A stretch of DNA of 64,000 bases from Morinoia aosen (lineage: Eukaryota; Arthropoda; Malacostraca; Amphipoda; Talitridae), in the NCBI GenBank assembly GCA_030386875.1, contig CM059558.1:10673501-10737500 (forward strand), in the 5' to 3' direction. Shown piece after piece: positions 11,096 through 21,374 of this stretch. The notes under the pieces were generated by a model. The model was not told where the DNA came from, made no database searches, and worked only from the letters and a program-made list of their open reading frames with translations. The position numbers and the translations under genes were made by a program. Position 1 is the first letter of the stretch. Every line of letters begins with the position of its first letter.

Positions 11096-11444
11096 TACAG
11101 GGTGTTGTGTGATGCGGTGCAGATTTTAACCATATGCAGAAAAACGCAAAATAAAACCATTTTCAAGAGTGACATAACCTCACAACTTCTCTGTTTTCGA
11201 GAAATGATGATCTGAAATAATTATAGATTCCTGTAAGAATAGCCTGAAGCGCGTGCCAAAGAAGTTTCGTTTTTACTCGTTGGCTGCATGTCAAGCCCAT
11301 TCTTACGGGAATCTGAAATTATTTCAGGTCATTTCTCGAAAACAAAGCAGTTTCGAGGTTTTGTCACTCATGAAAATAGTTTTATTTTGCGTTTTTCTGC
11401 ATTTGGTTAAAATCTGTGCATCGAATTACATAACACACTATATA
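11096..11444. mobile_element. Palindromic MITE with long inverted repeats
   Basis: The left arm (GTGCAGATTTTAACC, AAAAACGCAAAATAAAA, TTTTCGAGAAATGA) returns in inverted order on the right (TCATTTCTCGAAAA, TTTTATTTTGCGTTTTT, GGTTAAAATCTGTGCA). The arms are about 130 bp around a central loop near 11225-11310. The element abuts the mariner-like fold-back on the left and a TA microsatellite on the right. Non-coding. Confidence 0.75.
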
Positions 11445-11582
11445 TATATATATGTTTCATTAAAAATAATGCCACATTTATAATTAAGAATGGTTTTGTT
11501 CAATTTTTCTAGTTTTCGGAAGAGTTTACTTTGATCGAAATTTATTGAATTTAAAAGCTCCCCTAACGTTTTGTGTTTAAAA

Positions 11583-11630
11583 TTTTGCGACGCGTTTCGT
11601 CCTGTGTCCACGGACATCATCAGGCTAAAA
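11583..11630 (-). ncRNA. Hammerhead-ribozyme-like motif, left copy
   Basis: Exact inverted counterpart of the right copy over the whole motif. The core is at 11617-11623, GAAAC is the complement of 11594-11598, and the predicted cleavage nucleotide is the complement of 11589. No substitution separates the two copies within the ribozyme-like region, although the flanking arms carry two. Confidence 0.7.
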
Positions 11631-11828
11631 ATAGTTTGAGTCGTGCAGCTAATACAATGGAGAATGGAGAATGTACCTTCCACTACGGAACCTAGGTCGC
11701 CTAGCCCTCCTCACTTCGCAGACCAACTGTACACCTTCTAACTTGCATCAAATGCCCATTTCTACATTCGCGTAACCGCAGCCACTCTGCCCACATCTCC
11801 ATTCTATTAGCTGCACGACTCAAACTAT

Positions 11829-11876
11829 TTTTAGCCTGATGATGTCCGTGGACACAGGACGAAACGCGTCGCAAAA
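11829..11876 (+). ncRNA. Hammerhead-ribozyme-like motif, right copy
   Basis: The core CTGATGA is at 11836-11842, followed by an extra T, then a stem II of GTCC/GGAC (4 bp, 9-nt loop), then GAAAC at 11861-11865 and CGCGTC. The predicted cleavage point is after C11870. Stem III is minimal (A-U and C-G pairs within ACGCGT, itself a palindrome that could pair between two molecules). Stem I is GC/GC plus four A-U pairs across one bulged A. This matches the arrangement reported for type I hammerheads with a very short stem III in Penelope-like elements. Competing pairing (TGTCC with GGACA) could weaken stem II. Activity is untested. Confidence 0.7.
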
Positions 11877-12035
11877 TTTTAATCACAAAACGTTAGGGGA
11901 GCTTTTAATTTCAATAAATTTCGATCAAAGTAAACTCTTCCGAAAACTAGAAAAATTGAACAAAATTATTAATAATCAATATGGCATTTTTCATGAAACC
12001 TGTATCAAGGAAGGGTTACTACCAAAATATACTGA
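11839..12035 (+). pseudogene. Penelope-like N-terminal ORF fragment
   Basis: An open frame running out of the ribozyme-like motif, with LRKLEKLN-type charged helix and CIKEGLLPKYTE. The latter recalls the C...x-IPK motif near the N-terminus of Penelope-like polyproteins. The frame then enters a TA microsatellite (12036-12070), which marks the truncation. The opposite arm encodes the same peptide on the minus strand (11438-11683). Confidence 0.5.
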
Positions 12036-12264
12036 ATATATATATATATTTGTATATATATATATATATGTATATATTCTTGATAATCTATACAGCAAGA
12101 AATAAACCGATAAAATATATCATATTTTATTTTTTTCCTAATATAAAGATATATCAACTAAATTGTACAGAGAGCCATTTCAACGCTCATGTACATTATA
12201 TATGCATAGTATTCTCGATAGATCTCTCACATTTTTGTTCATTATGGTAATGATTTGCCTGAAG

Positions 12265-12645
12265 GGAACATTTTGAAGATTAGATTAGATTATAAGTTAG
12301 TTTGGGCCTCCTCATCCGCTACGAAAATAGAACGTATCAAAGAGAGAAGGAGGAAGGCACCATTTAGTATGGAGATAAGAAAATGAGGAATCTATGCTGA
12401 AGGGTCATAGAAACAGTAAGATGGGAAAGAAGTTCATGAAACAAGATCAAAGTTGAAGAAAAAAGTAGTAGGTGCTGAAAAAACAGGACAGCAGCGAACC
12501 GAAAAAATATGGTCCGTAACAAAGCAAAAACCTATGTTATTTTAACAAAAAGGCCTACCTAACCTTTAGCTCGGGCCCTCACATTGTCCCCCTGGGAGCG
12601 CTACTTCCCATAGATACAATAGTTGTATCCCCCTGAGGGAGGGGA
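12265..12645 (-). repeat. Dispersed repeat R1, copy 3 (longest)
   Basis: Minus-strand R1 with the whole unit: the GATTAGATTAGATT end, the CTCCTCATCCGCTACG segment, the AGTTGAAGAAAAAAGTAGTA block, GGACAGCAGCGAACCGAAAA, then the head with GATACAATAGTTGTATCC between CC-rich flanks. The head is a 15-bp near-palindrome around AACTATTGT. About 380 bp. Confidence 0.8.
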
Positions 12646-14845
12646 ACATTTTGAATATCGTTAAAGAACATAACGGATGAAATTAGAGTTACAACGTAAA
12701 TTTTCAATACCCTGCATCAGCTGGGTGACCAATGAACCAGCAAAAAAAAGTTTGCAAAAGAAATGCATCATTCATAAATTACATACGTAGGCACCTAAAG
12801 TTGACTGAATGTGCTGATTTATTGGCTGGATGCTGAACAGCATTTCAAATAACAAGTTCAAAGACTGAAAAATATTTCATTAGAGCACCAAATGGAAAGC
12901 AAAGGCAAAAAATAGCACAAAAGAATTTCCATGCCTTACTAATGCGGTTTTAGAGAAAAAATTAGAGTACAATTAGCTAGCGCAATTATCTACCAAAAAA
13001 GTATTTGCAATAAACCATAACCACAAATGATAGATAGGGTGCACTGTTGCGCAGGACTCAATGCACAGAATTACAAATTTTGAAAAACAAATTAAACGAG
13101 AGAATAGTTGAAGACGACATAGCATGGACAGTAAGAAAATGAATAAAAAATGTCTATCATGAAAAGGCAAAACGATAATTACAATATAAAATGACCCAAA
13201 TTCACATCTCTCGGACCCTGTAGGAGTGCTAAGTCCCAAAAGTGCAAGAGTCATACAACGTTGTGCTATTTTTTGGCCATGATACATATTTAGAGCAATC
13301 GATTTTTCATTATAAACTCACAGTTTTGGTTTATCACCAGCGTTTTCCTCTATTCTTGTTGGCACTGGTACAAAGCACTGTGAATATCATATTGGTTTAA
13401 TTTATTGTTCAATGTCAGCATATGAACTTATTAATATCGTGAAAATAAGTAACTTATTGTGACATCAATACACATTTGAAAAAAACAGTCTTTATAGCCA
13501 CTCTGTGAAAAACTTGCAAATGAATCAAGTGAATGTGAACTGTTCTGTAAACTTGCTCAGTAAACTATCCAGAGTACTTTGATATGAATACCACTGTTCT
13601 AGTTTCAAAACAGTTGGACGAACAACACTTCACATAACTATGTTTAAAAAATTGAACTCAGCTTGAGCTCGAGAAGTGACGAGAAAAATCTGAGGATGAG
13701 CATAACGGTCGATCGCCACAACATCCAAGTAAACAATCAATATAATATTAATAAAAATGTTTTGGGCATCTGATGCAATACTACGTCACAATTTGCCTAA
13801 CGCAATGATTGTGAAGAACACAGTCGAAACGCCAAACGCAACCTTTGCAGAGGCAGTAACCGCCAGTACGCTCACGATGACACGCTGTCATTAACTGACA
13901 GATCGAGTCATGCCGATTTCAAATGTTACGGCCGTTAATCAACTGAAAATTTTGCGCCTTCGAACCATCTAAGGCCAACTATGAATTTCACGTCCGAGCT
14001 TGACCGCGCTTGGTTTGGGGCGCGTAGAGGCAGTGTTAAAGCAGAGCAGGCCGACTAGCCTATAAATCGTGCATAATCGACCCTCACGTCCCTGATACAC
14101 CGGCGATACGTCCTTGATTTTCAATTGGGAACAGCCTTGAATTATGTCGAAGTGCTTTCTCCTCATTCAACGTTGAATAGTTGCTATCACAAAAACCATA
14201 CGCAACCTCATCTTAGTTTTTAGGAAGCAGTTTATCAAACATACTTTTGATTAACAGTGTGAGTGTTACTTTGGACCATCCATGACTAATTTTCATAATT
14301 TACTCACAATTTGAAATAAAAAATCAGCCCTCTGAATCATGACGACTCAATGTTAACATACTGATCAAATAACGTAACTGTAGAACCAAAGCATGCTTTC
14401 GATTCTATAACTTGATTCTCACTAAATTCTTAGAGGTTATTTTCAAAATTTAAAATGATGTTCGAACATTTTTTTGATGTATTGGTAATACTTAATTCTG
14501 AATTCTTTGTACTGATTCCAATAACGCATTTTTTCACTAATAACTAGGCCCAGAAAAAACTTGAAGATGATTATCCAAATTTATCAATATTTTACGATTC
14601 GCTGAGAAGTAAAAATCTGCCAATAAATAGAGTGGGAGATGAAGGTGCGTTCATGCTGTCAATCACTATGTCATTTATATATGAGTGAATTTCTCTATTA
14701 TGCACAGGAGGTAAAAATTTTAACCAAAGTGATTCCGATTTCACCCGAGATAGAAAAGTAACTGAAAAATGTATGCTCTATGCATTCCAGGCAATCACAG
14801 CCCTCAATGTATATGTATTCGCATAATTATGCTACTGTGTCACAG
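12646..14845. other. No recognised gene
   Basis: An AT-rich stretch 5' of the first recognised synthetase exon. It contains a hydrophobic 104-codon minus-strand frame (12973-13287) and a CpG-richer patch near 13670-14170 with no motif I know. Part of it is presumably intron of the synthetase gene, because the exons for the N-terminal domain must lie to the left but were not found. Confidence 0.4.
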
Positions 14846-15004
14846 ATGATGAAAGGTTACCTCAACAACCCGACAGCAACCCGAGAAGTCCTCGATGAAG
14901 ACGGTTGGTATAACACCGGTGACGTGGCACTGGTGGACGAAGAAGGATACGTAAAAGTGTTTGATCGCGTTAAGGAGATGATCAAGTTGGATGATGCACA
15001 CACG
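14846..15004 (+). CDS. AMP-dependent acyl-CoA synthetase (4CL/luciferase-like), penultimate exon
   Basis: A 53-codon exon of an ANL-superfamily acyl-CoA synthetase, which activates a carboxylic acid as an acyl-adenylate and transfers it to CoA. It is bounded by a cacag acceptor and a gtaagt donor, both phase 0. It encodes MMKGYLNNPTATREVLDEDG, then the conserved W-x-x-TGD block with the ATP-binding Asp, then DEEGYVKVFDRVKEMIK (hinge region, motif A8). The remainder of A8 normally reads like Y-K-G-x-Q-V-A-P, but here the exon ends LDDAHT. Combined with the next exon the junction reads IKLDDAHTASPAEIE, so the hinge-loop glycine is missing. Exons for the N-terminal adenylation domain were not found upstream, either because they lie outside the window or because the copy is partial. 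Confidence 0.85.
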
Positions 15005-15404
15005 GTAAGTTTAGCCTGTCTTGGAACTAAGTATATATTGGAATCACGCGGTACGAAATACCATATACAGAGAAAAGGAGTTATGCACATCTGTCATACA
15101 CAAATCTTTCTCAGTCTGGCGAGTGAGTCATAAGTAGCTACAAAAATATCGATACTTGTCGTTGGCCAGCCTCCGTTAGTCGCTGAGATACAGGATTTCA
15201 GAGTTGCCAAACTTCGGAGCTCTAATATGACGTTTTTAAAAAGCGACGCTTGATCCTGTATGATTTTGGGGCCTCATTTACTCGCTTCAGACGTTTCATT
15301 CATACCGAAAAAATTTTATGATTTATTTAGAAACGTTGCACGCATCTACGAGCTTAGTACTGAGATGGTCCGAGTTCTTCGCGGGCTAGAGAAAAAAAAA
15401 TAAA

Positions 15405-15520
15405 ATCACTCAACATTTTTTACTAAACCAATGTCAATCGCTAATATTCTATGCCTCTGTCAATCTATAAAACGAAGCGTTCCGATTTAACAAACATCAT
15501 TTCAGGGTAAAAAACAACAG
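15405..15520 (-). repeat. Degenerate Penelope-type terminal repeat, left inverted copy
   Basis: Read on the minus strand it contains ATGATGTTTG, CGGAACGCTTCG and a TTTTATAGATTGACAGAGGC stretch. The plus strand at 17005-17125 shows the same order. A third, more diverged copy lies near 15755-15825. Confidence 0.5.
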
Positions 15521-16081
15521 CTGTAACTAGAGTTAGTCTATCAAAGTATCCTCAACCTAAATCGTGGTTGACCTGTGTATTTTACACCTAACGCAGTTGC
15601 TGCATCAATAGCTGAGAGAATCAAAAGTAAACGCACTTATACAAATACGGGTATAGCTAAATACCCGTATTCCAGTTCATCACGTTTTAAAGTAGTAAGA
15701 AATTCACTGAACACATTGTTATTGATTCACCGTCAATCATTAAAATGTTCACTAACTCAGTAGTCTATAAAAAGTGACGTTTAGATTTCCAAACATCATT
15801 TTTAGGCTGAAAATAATCAGAAAATATTTTTTAGTCCCATAGTTAAAATATCAACCTATTACTTAGAGCTACATCAGACAAAGTAAGAATTCTGAAAATC
15901 ACTGGACAAAAAAATGACTAGAATCAAAATTTGTTCCACAGGAATATGTACTTGTAGGACTAGGTAACAGTATTACACAACTAGATATAATGACACAAGC
16001 GATAGGGGCGAAATGAACGATCGATCGGTTGCATCAAGCTGCTAAGCCGCAGCTCTAGTAAATATTATTCCGTTTCATTAT

Positions 16082-16310
16082 GCTTGAACAATTTAAACAA
16101 TTTTAAACAATTTATTTACCACAGGTGATACAGAGGCAGAATGTTTCTTATGGTCAAATTTGAGTATAGCTACCTGTGGGCCCGAACAAGTTCAGCGACT
16201 TCTAGGGCATCCTACCATCACGTTATGCTAGGGTGTACAAAAATGTTTAACCTAGTTCACTTAACCTAGTTTCGCATTAGACTGATCATTGAGATAATTA
16301 ACTCAATATT
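16082..16310 (+). repeat. 200-bp repeat shared with the hAT element at 37 kb
   Basis: ACAATTTATTTACCACAGG, ACCTGTGGGCCCGAA, CTTCTAGGGCATCCTACCAT and TAGACTGATCA occur in the same order at about 37820-38020 inside the hAT element. It may be an old fragment of the same element or a smaller repeat that inserted in both places. Non-coding. Confidence 0.75.
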
Positions 16311-16489
16311 TTATGCTGTATTTTAAAATATTGGTCAAATCGGTTATATTTAACAGTATGTTTGATAAAAACGATTTAAGCAGACTGAAGATCGATTATG
16401 TTATCCAAGGCAAGTTACATTATTACATTATCATTAGTTACATGTAGGAGGCAAGATTTGACATGGTGATCTTACACGACTAGTATTCT

Positions 16490-16960
16490 GATAGGAAGTG
16501 AGACTCAAGATGTCTTTTGAATACTTTGTACGAATTACATTCACGGATCTCCGCAGGTATAGAGTTCCAAGTTTTGGTTTCCACGAAGAGGATACTGTGT
16601 TGCGAGCGGGCCTTAGAATAATAAGGAAGCATGGATTTACTTCTATTTCCGGTTAAATGGTTGTGATGACCAGTTTGCGCTGTTAATAATTGTCTTAGGC
16701 TATTGTTGCCATCATTTCTTAATGTTTTGTAAATGAAATTACAATGGAGATTTTGTAGAGATCCGAAAGTTCAAGTATTTGTAAATTTTTGAAAGAATCA
16801 TTTGTGTGAGCATTATATTCTAGGTTCTTTACCGCTCTGATAGCTCTTTTCTGCAGAGTAAAATTTTTATTGCTTTTATTTTTATCAGTTCCGTGCCATG
16901 TTTCCATTCCGTATTGCAAGTATGGAGAAATGAGCGTTCGGTAGAGATTTACATTTACAA
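16490..16960 (-). mobile_element. Jockey-like non-LTR retrotransposon, 3' tail of the RT ORF
   Basis: Minus-strand C-terminal RT region: LQYGMETWHGTDKNKSNK, then FTLQKRAIRAVKNLEY, then after one frameshift near 16730 WNSIPAEIRECNSYKVFKRH. The last block is the usual C-terminal signature of Jockey/CR1-type ORF2. The catalytic domains are absent (5'-truncated copy). The same family is represented by the longer element at 56.0-58.5 kb, which shares GTDKNKxNxxFTLQKxAIRAVK. Confidence 0.85.
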
Positions 16961-17004
16961 TTGATTTACATTTCTACCAATGTGACTGTGTAAAAAGTGT
17001 TTCC

Positions 17005-17125
17005 TTTGTTTTTTCCCCCTCAAGATGATGTTAGTTACGTCGAAACGTTGCGTTTTATAGATTGACAGAGGTCTCTAATTTAAACGTTTAACGCTGGTTC
17101 GTAAAAAATGTTGAGTGATTTCATT
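17005..17125 (+). repeat. Degenerate Penelope-type terminal repeat, right inverted copy
   Basis: Contains CTCAAGATGATG, a possible stem (GATGT/ACGTC), then GAAACGTTGCG. It resembles a hammerhead core with one essential G replaced (CUCAAGA instead of CUGANGA). It is the inverted partner of 15405-15520, and together they flank about 1.5 kb. Confidence 0.45.
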
Positions 17126-17589
17126 ACTACTTTAACAATGAAGAACTCGGACTATTTCGTCAGTTAAGAGGTTGGAAAATAAAGTCATAGTAGAAGATAT
17201 TGTAAACGCCTATCATAAACGTCTGTCTCAGTAAAAATACTTTCACTTTCGGCATAGGATTGAAAATCTTGACACGAATGCGATTGCGGAAGAGTAGTAC
17301 TGATTTGCAGTACAAAGGAAGAATTTAAATTAGAGTTATATAGCCAATTTTTGCCTTTGGAACACCTTGTAGTCAATTTTCTGGAATTCAAAGTACAAAA
17401 CCTCAATAACGTTAAAAACCAAGGGAAAAAACGAACTGTTTAGTTAATGTAACTAGCAAGACTCGCGGAAATTCCACGGAAAATGCCATTGTTACGCAAG
17501 GTCGATCGGTGAAAAAAAAATTGGTCAACATGACTTTAATAATTCCAACATAATACATTCTAAGCCAACCTATACTATCGTAACCGAGC

Positions 17590-19640
17590 GGATCCTGATA
17601 ATATGTCAAACGTAAAAAACCGTGGACACGTTAAAAAATTCCATCAACATTACCGATCCTATACTAAACTAACATTTACTAACCTAACCTTTACTAACCT
17701 TTCCTAACCTAACCTTTACTAACCTTTCCTAACCTAACCTATTCTAACCTAACATATCCTAACCAACCCTAAGTGAACCTATCATGATAATATGTCAAAC
17801 ATAAAGAAAAACGGTGGACCCGTAAAAATTTTTGTCGAAATTACTTAACAAAACTAAAGGAGAGCGTCCCCCATACGGACTTTTTTCTTTATTATTGAAC
17901 CTAGAACAATGAAATTTGATATACTGATAGGAAATTGAATTTGGAATCGTTTTTGCTTAGAGCAAAAGTTCAATTTTCTTGAAACGAAAATGGGAAATCG
18001 AAGAAAACGAAGTTTGAAGGGGGGGTTTCAAAAATCTTCTCCTACAGTTTTTGAGCTACAGTGATGATTTTGGTATCAATGAATGCGGAAAGACACGGGC
18101 TTTTATGGGTGCTAAAATTCATTCCAAAATTATTTATTGCTCATGAGTTATGACGTCATGAATTTTTACATTTCCGAAAAAGGGCATTTTTTTCCTATTT
18201 TTACACTTTTTCATATTGAAAATGTAAATTTGAGGAAACGAATTTTAGCACCCATAAAAGCCCGCGTTTTCCCGCATTTAATGACACCAAAACCATCGCT
18301 GTAGCTCAAAAAGTGTAGGAGGAGAAGCATTTTGAAACCCCAAAAACCATTGTTTACATTATAAGCAAAACAAAGAAACATAAACAATACAAATAAAAAT
18401 TTTTTTAAAATTTTTTGTTCAAGTTAGACCCCTGAAATCATTATAGAGTAATCCAGAGACATAGGAGATGACATAGCAACTTTGCGCCGTAAAGAAAGTG
18501 CCATGGGGGAGGTGTAACATGATAAAATACAACTTCCCCCTCCCCTCCCCCCATACTTTAAATCCCCGTAGCGGGCGAACGAGTGAACGTACGAGTCTCA
18601 TTTTTTCACAGGATGTACCTGACCTCTTGCACTTCTTATAACAGCAAAAATCCCAGTTTCTCAAGAAATCCCAGAAGCAAGGATTCATAAGGGGGACGCT
18701 CTCCTAAAACTAAAAATTTCCTAACCTATCAAACGCTATCCTAACCTAACCTCTCCTAACTTAACCTAACCAACGTCATCGTTAGGCTAGGTGGACCCGT
18801 GAGAAAATTCGGGCAACATTTACCAACAAATTCTAACAACATATTCTAAAGTAAGCCATCCATGGTAAGCCATCTAACATGGTATATACTAACCAATCCT
18901 ATGCCAACCGAAGCTATCCTGATAATATGTTGAACATAAAAAAACGTTGACCTGTGGAAAAATGTCATCAACATTACGCCACCTATATTAATCTATCAAA
19001 CCTAACCTATTCTATCCTATCTTAACCTAACGTAACCTATCCTACCATATTCTAACCTATCCTAATCGAACCGATCCTGATAATATGTGAAACGTATAAA
19101 AACGTAGACCCATGGAAAAAATTCCGTCAGTATCATCTAACCTACCTTTAATAACATATCCTAACCCACCCTAACCAAACCGATCCTGATATGTCGAAGA
19201 TAAAAAACATGGACCCGAGAAAATTTTTCTCAACATTACCTAACAAACTCTAACATAACATATTCAAAAGGTCCATTAAGTAACCTCTGCTAACCTATCC
19301 TAACCTACGTAACCCAATCCCAATCTACCTAACCCTATCCTAACCCGACCTATCCTAACCTAACTTAACCAATGGCATCGTTAAGCTAGGTGGACCTCTG
19401 AAAAAAAATGAATTAACATTTCCTAAGAAATTCAAACATAACATTCTACCTAACCCATTCTAACCTAACACATCCACCTATTCTAACCTAACCCATCCTA
19501 ACCTAACACATCCTACCTATTCTAACGTAACCAATTCTAACCAAAGCTATTCTAAACAAAGCTATTCTGATATGTCAAACATGAAAAAACTATGGACACA
19601 TGGAAAAATTTCATCATTACCTAACCTAGGCTAAAATAAG
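17590..19640. repeat. Composite telomere-like array (CCTAA-type tracts plus about 60-bp spacer units)
   Basis: Tracts of degenerate CCTAA/CCTAT pentamers (TTAGG on the minus strand, the common arthropod telomere unit) alternate with a spacer. The spacer begins GATCCTGATAATATGTC-AAAC and runs through AAAAACGTGGACCCGTG to a TCAACATTACC-like end. Spacer copies start near 17593, 17785, 18912, 19075, 19172 and 19565, with another start near 20280. All units are diverged. The array is interrupted by the TIR element at 17859-18704. It sits within the synthetase intron, far from a chromosome end in this assembly. Confidence 0.85.
17859..18704. mobile_element. TIR element (GGAGAG-type), first copy
   Basis: 846 bp with inverted ends GGAGAGCGTCCCCC and a TAAA duplication on both sides (17855-17858 and 18705-18708). 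The interior is itself largely palindromic: a block with GCGGAAAGACACGGG and TTTTATGGGTGC is repeated inverted further right. Non-coding apart from incidental frames. A second, interrupted copy lies at 26469-32340. Confidence 0.85.
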
Positions 19641-20235
19641 AAATAAAAAAATAAAGAAAATTAAAAATATAAAAATTGAAAGAAATGAAAAAATAAAATA
19701 GAAATTAAAAAAAATTATATATCAAAATATATAAAACAAAATGAAAAAATAAAACAATGAAACAAATGAAAAATGAAAAAAATTAAAAATATGAAGAAAT
19801 AAAAATATAAGAAAAATGAAAAAATAAAAAAAAATATAAAATAAAAAAAATGAAAAAAAAAAATAAATTAAAAATAAAATAAATGATGAAATAAAAAATG
19901 GAAAATGAAGAAATAAACATTAAAAAATAAAAAAAATTAAAAAATTGAAAATAAAAAAGGAAATAATAAAAAAAATTATGAAAAATTGAAAAAAATGTAA
20001 AAAATTTAAAATAAAAGAGAAAATGAAATAAATGAAAAAAATAAAAAAAAATTAAAAAAATAAAAAAAATAAATCAAACCAATAAAAAATAAAAAAATGT
20101 AAATAATAAAGAAATACAAACAATAACATTAAACGAATAAAGCAAAATTAACATATAAAAATAAAAAGTAAATATATAAAAAATATACAAAAAATTATTA
20201 AAAAATGAAAATAAATGAAAAACATGATAAAATAA
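19640..20235. repeat. A-rich low-complexity tract
   Basis: About 600 bp composed almost wholly of A and T/A mixes (AAAATAAAAAAT-like) with few C or G. It follows the telomere-like array within the intron. Confidence 0.9.
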
Positions 20236-20299
20236 TAATTATCCTACCCTAACCTAATTTAACCCATCCTACCTATCCAATCCTGATAAAGTGTCAAAC

Positions 20300-21071
20300 G
20301 TATCAATTCATGTAAAGGCAATCTTATTATGAAACCCTCAGAAATTCGGTATCTATGATACAGCAAACTCGGATTGGAGCGTTACCCACGAATTTAGTTT
20401 TAAGCGTATTAATATATAAATAATTTTTATATGTGCTGTCTCTCGCTCGCAAATTTTTATGGTAGTTCTTACAACGATGCTGCTGAGCGACTCTTTTCGA
20501 ATTCTATCATTGAATGTATAACCTTGGTTGATTGATATCTTTGAATTTCCTATCATATTTGAAAGCGCTGAATTTCCAACATTATTATCTTGCGTCAAAG
20601 ATATTTTATCATTTCAACTTGAACCGTTGCATTTTCTACCCTGTTTGAATGAGTTGATTTATTGAGGAAGAAGCGTTGCATTATTTCCTACATATCACAT
20701 CATGTGATTTAAAATGTTTCCTTAATACGGAGATTGCACAATTTATACTGAAATTTGCGTAAAAACGTGGTTCACAATATATTTTGCTCTCCATACCAGT
20801 GACTAAATATGTATAAGAGGGCCGGAGGCACGGCCAACAAATGATTTCCGTAGCTTTTCTTTCCTCATTCCGCTGATTTGAAATAAAGAAAAGATTCAAC
20901 ACAAAAACTCAAAAGTTTTCATATAGTGCTGGTCGGGTGCTAGGAATCTTAAAACATAACAGCCCTCTAAGTTTCCATAGTATATTGAACTAAAATTGTA
21001 GCGAAATGCTCTAACCGTGAAAATAACAATTTATTTCCAAGAAAACGCTAATCATCCGCCTTTGATTTAAG
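20300..21071. other. Remainder of the synthetase intron, nothing recognised
   Basis: Ordinary AT-rich intron sequence running up to the acceptor of the terminal exon. The small minus-strand frames have no motif. Confidence 0.5.
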
Positions 21072-21374
21072 GCATCACCTGCCGAGATCGAGAGCACCAT
21101 CCTGGAGCTGGTTGGGGTGCATGAGGTGTGTGTGGTCGGGACTCCAGAGGCCGACACTGGTATGGACGCCATCTACGCTTTCGTCGTCAAGAAACCCGAG
21201 TGCGTTTCAGGAGTAACAGAAGAAAGCGTTCAGAGCTACGTGACGGCTCAGTTGAACAAACAAAAACGTCCTAAGAAAGTCATTTTCATGGACGCACTGC
21301 TGCGCAACCAAAACGGAAAAATAGATAGGAGGCAGCTGAAACGAGAAGCTCACCAATTGGAGAGTTCGAAATAG
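21072..21374 (+). CDS. AMP-dependent acyl-CoA synthetase, terminal exon (C-terminal lid domain)
   Basis: Last exon, 100 codons plus stop, phase 0 after a ttaag acceptor, so it joins the exon ending at 15004 without a frame change. It begins ASPAEIESTILELVGVHEVC and continues VVGTPEADTG. It ends with motif A10, NQNGKIDRRQLK, which includes the catalytic Lys. The C-terminus HQLESSK is not a classical SKL peroxisomal signal. Known members act in fatty-acid or phenylpropanoid-like acid activation; the substrate cannot be read from this domain. Codon use is GC-richer than the surrounding repeats and the frame is intact, so this exon pair looks under selection. Confidence 0.9.
   Translation, partial: ASPAEIESTILELVGVHEVCVVGTPEADTGMDAIYAFVVKKPECVSGVTEESVQSYVTAQLNKQKRPKKVIFMDALLRNQNGKIDRRQLKREAHQLESSK

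Larger units (their letters stand above)
11494..11965. mobile_element. Penelope-like element: inverted pair of terminal-repeat (pLTR) ends
   Basis: Two 160-bp arms (11494-11653 and 11806-11965) are inverted copies differing at about 2 positions, with a 152-bp spacer. Each arm carries a hammerhead-ribozyme-like core followed by a short open frame resembling the N-terminal region of Penelope-like polyproteins (QSKLFRKLEKLNK, and on the right arm CIKEGLLPKYTE). Published work places hammerhead motifs in Penelope-like terminal repeats, and inverted terminal repeats are common in that group. No reverse transcriptase or GIY-YIG endonuclease is present. Each arm ends in unrelated or TA-repeat DNA, so this is a truncated, non-autonomous remnant. 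Confidence 0.72.

Noticed and set aside
14548..14644. Exon-like 97-bp segment just upstream of the synthetase exon (open, AG before and GT after)
   Set aside because: Its phase (97 bp, remainder 1) does not match the phase-0 exon at 14846, and the peptide does not resemble the adenylation-domain region expected immediately upstream.
17590..19640. Possibility that the telomere-like array marks a chromosome end
   Set aside because: It is flanked on both sides by exons of one gene in matching phase, and the pentamers are diverged; an interstitial origin is more likely.
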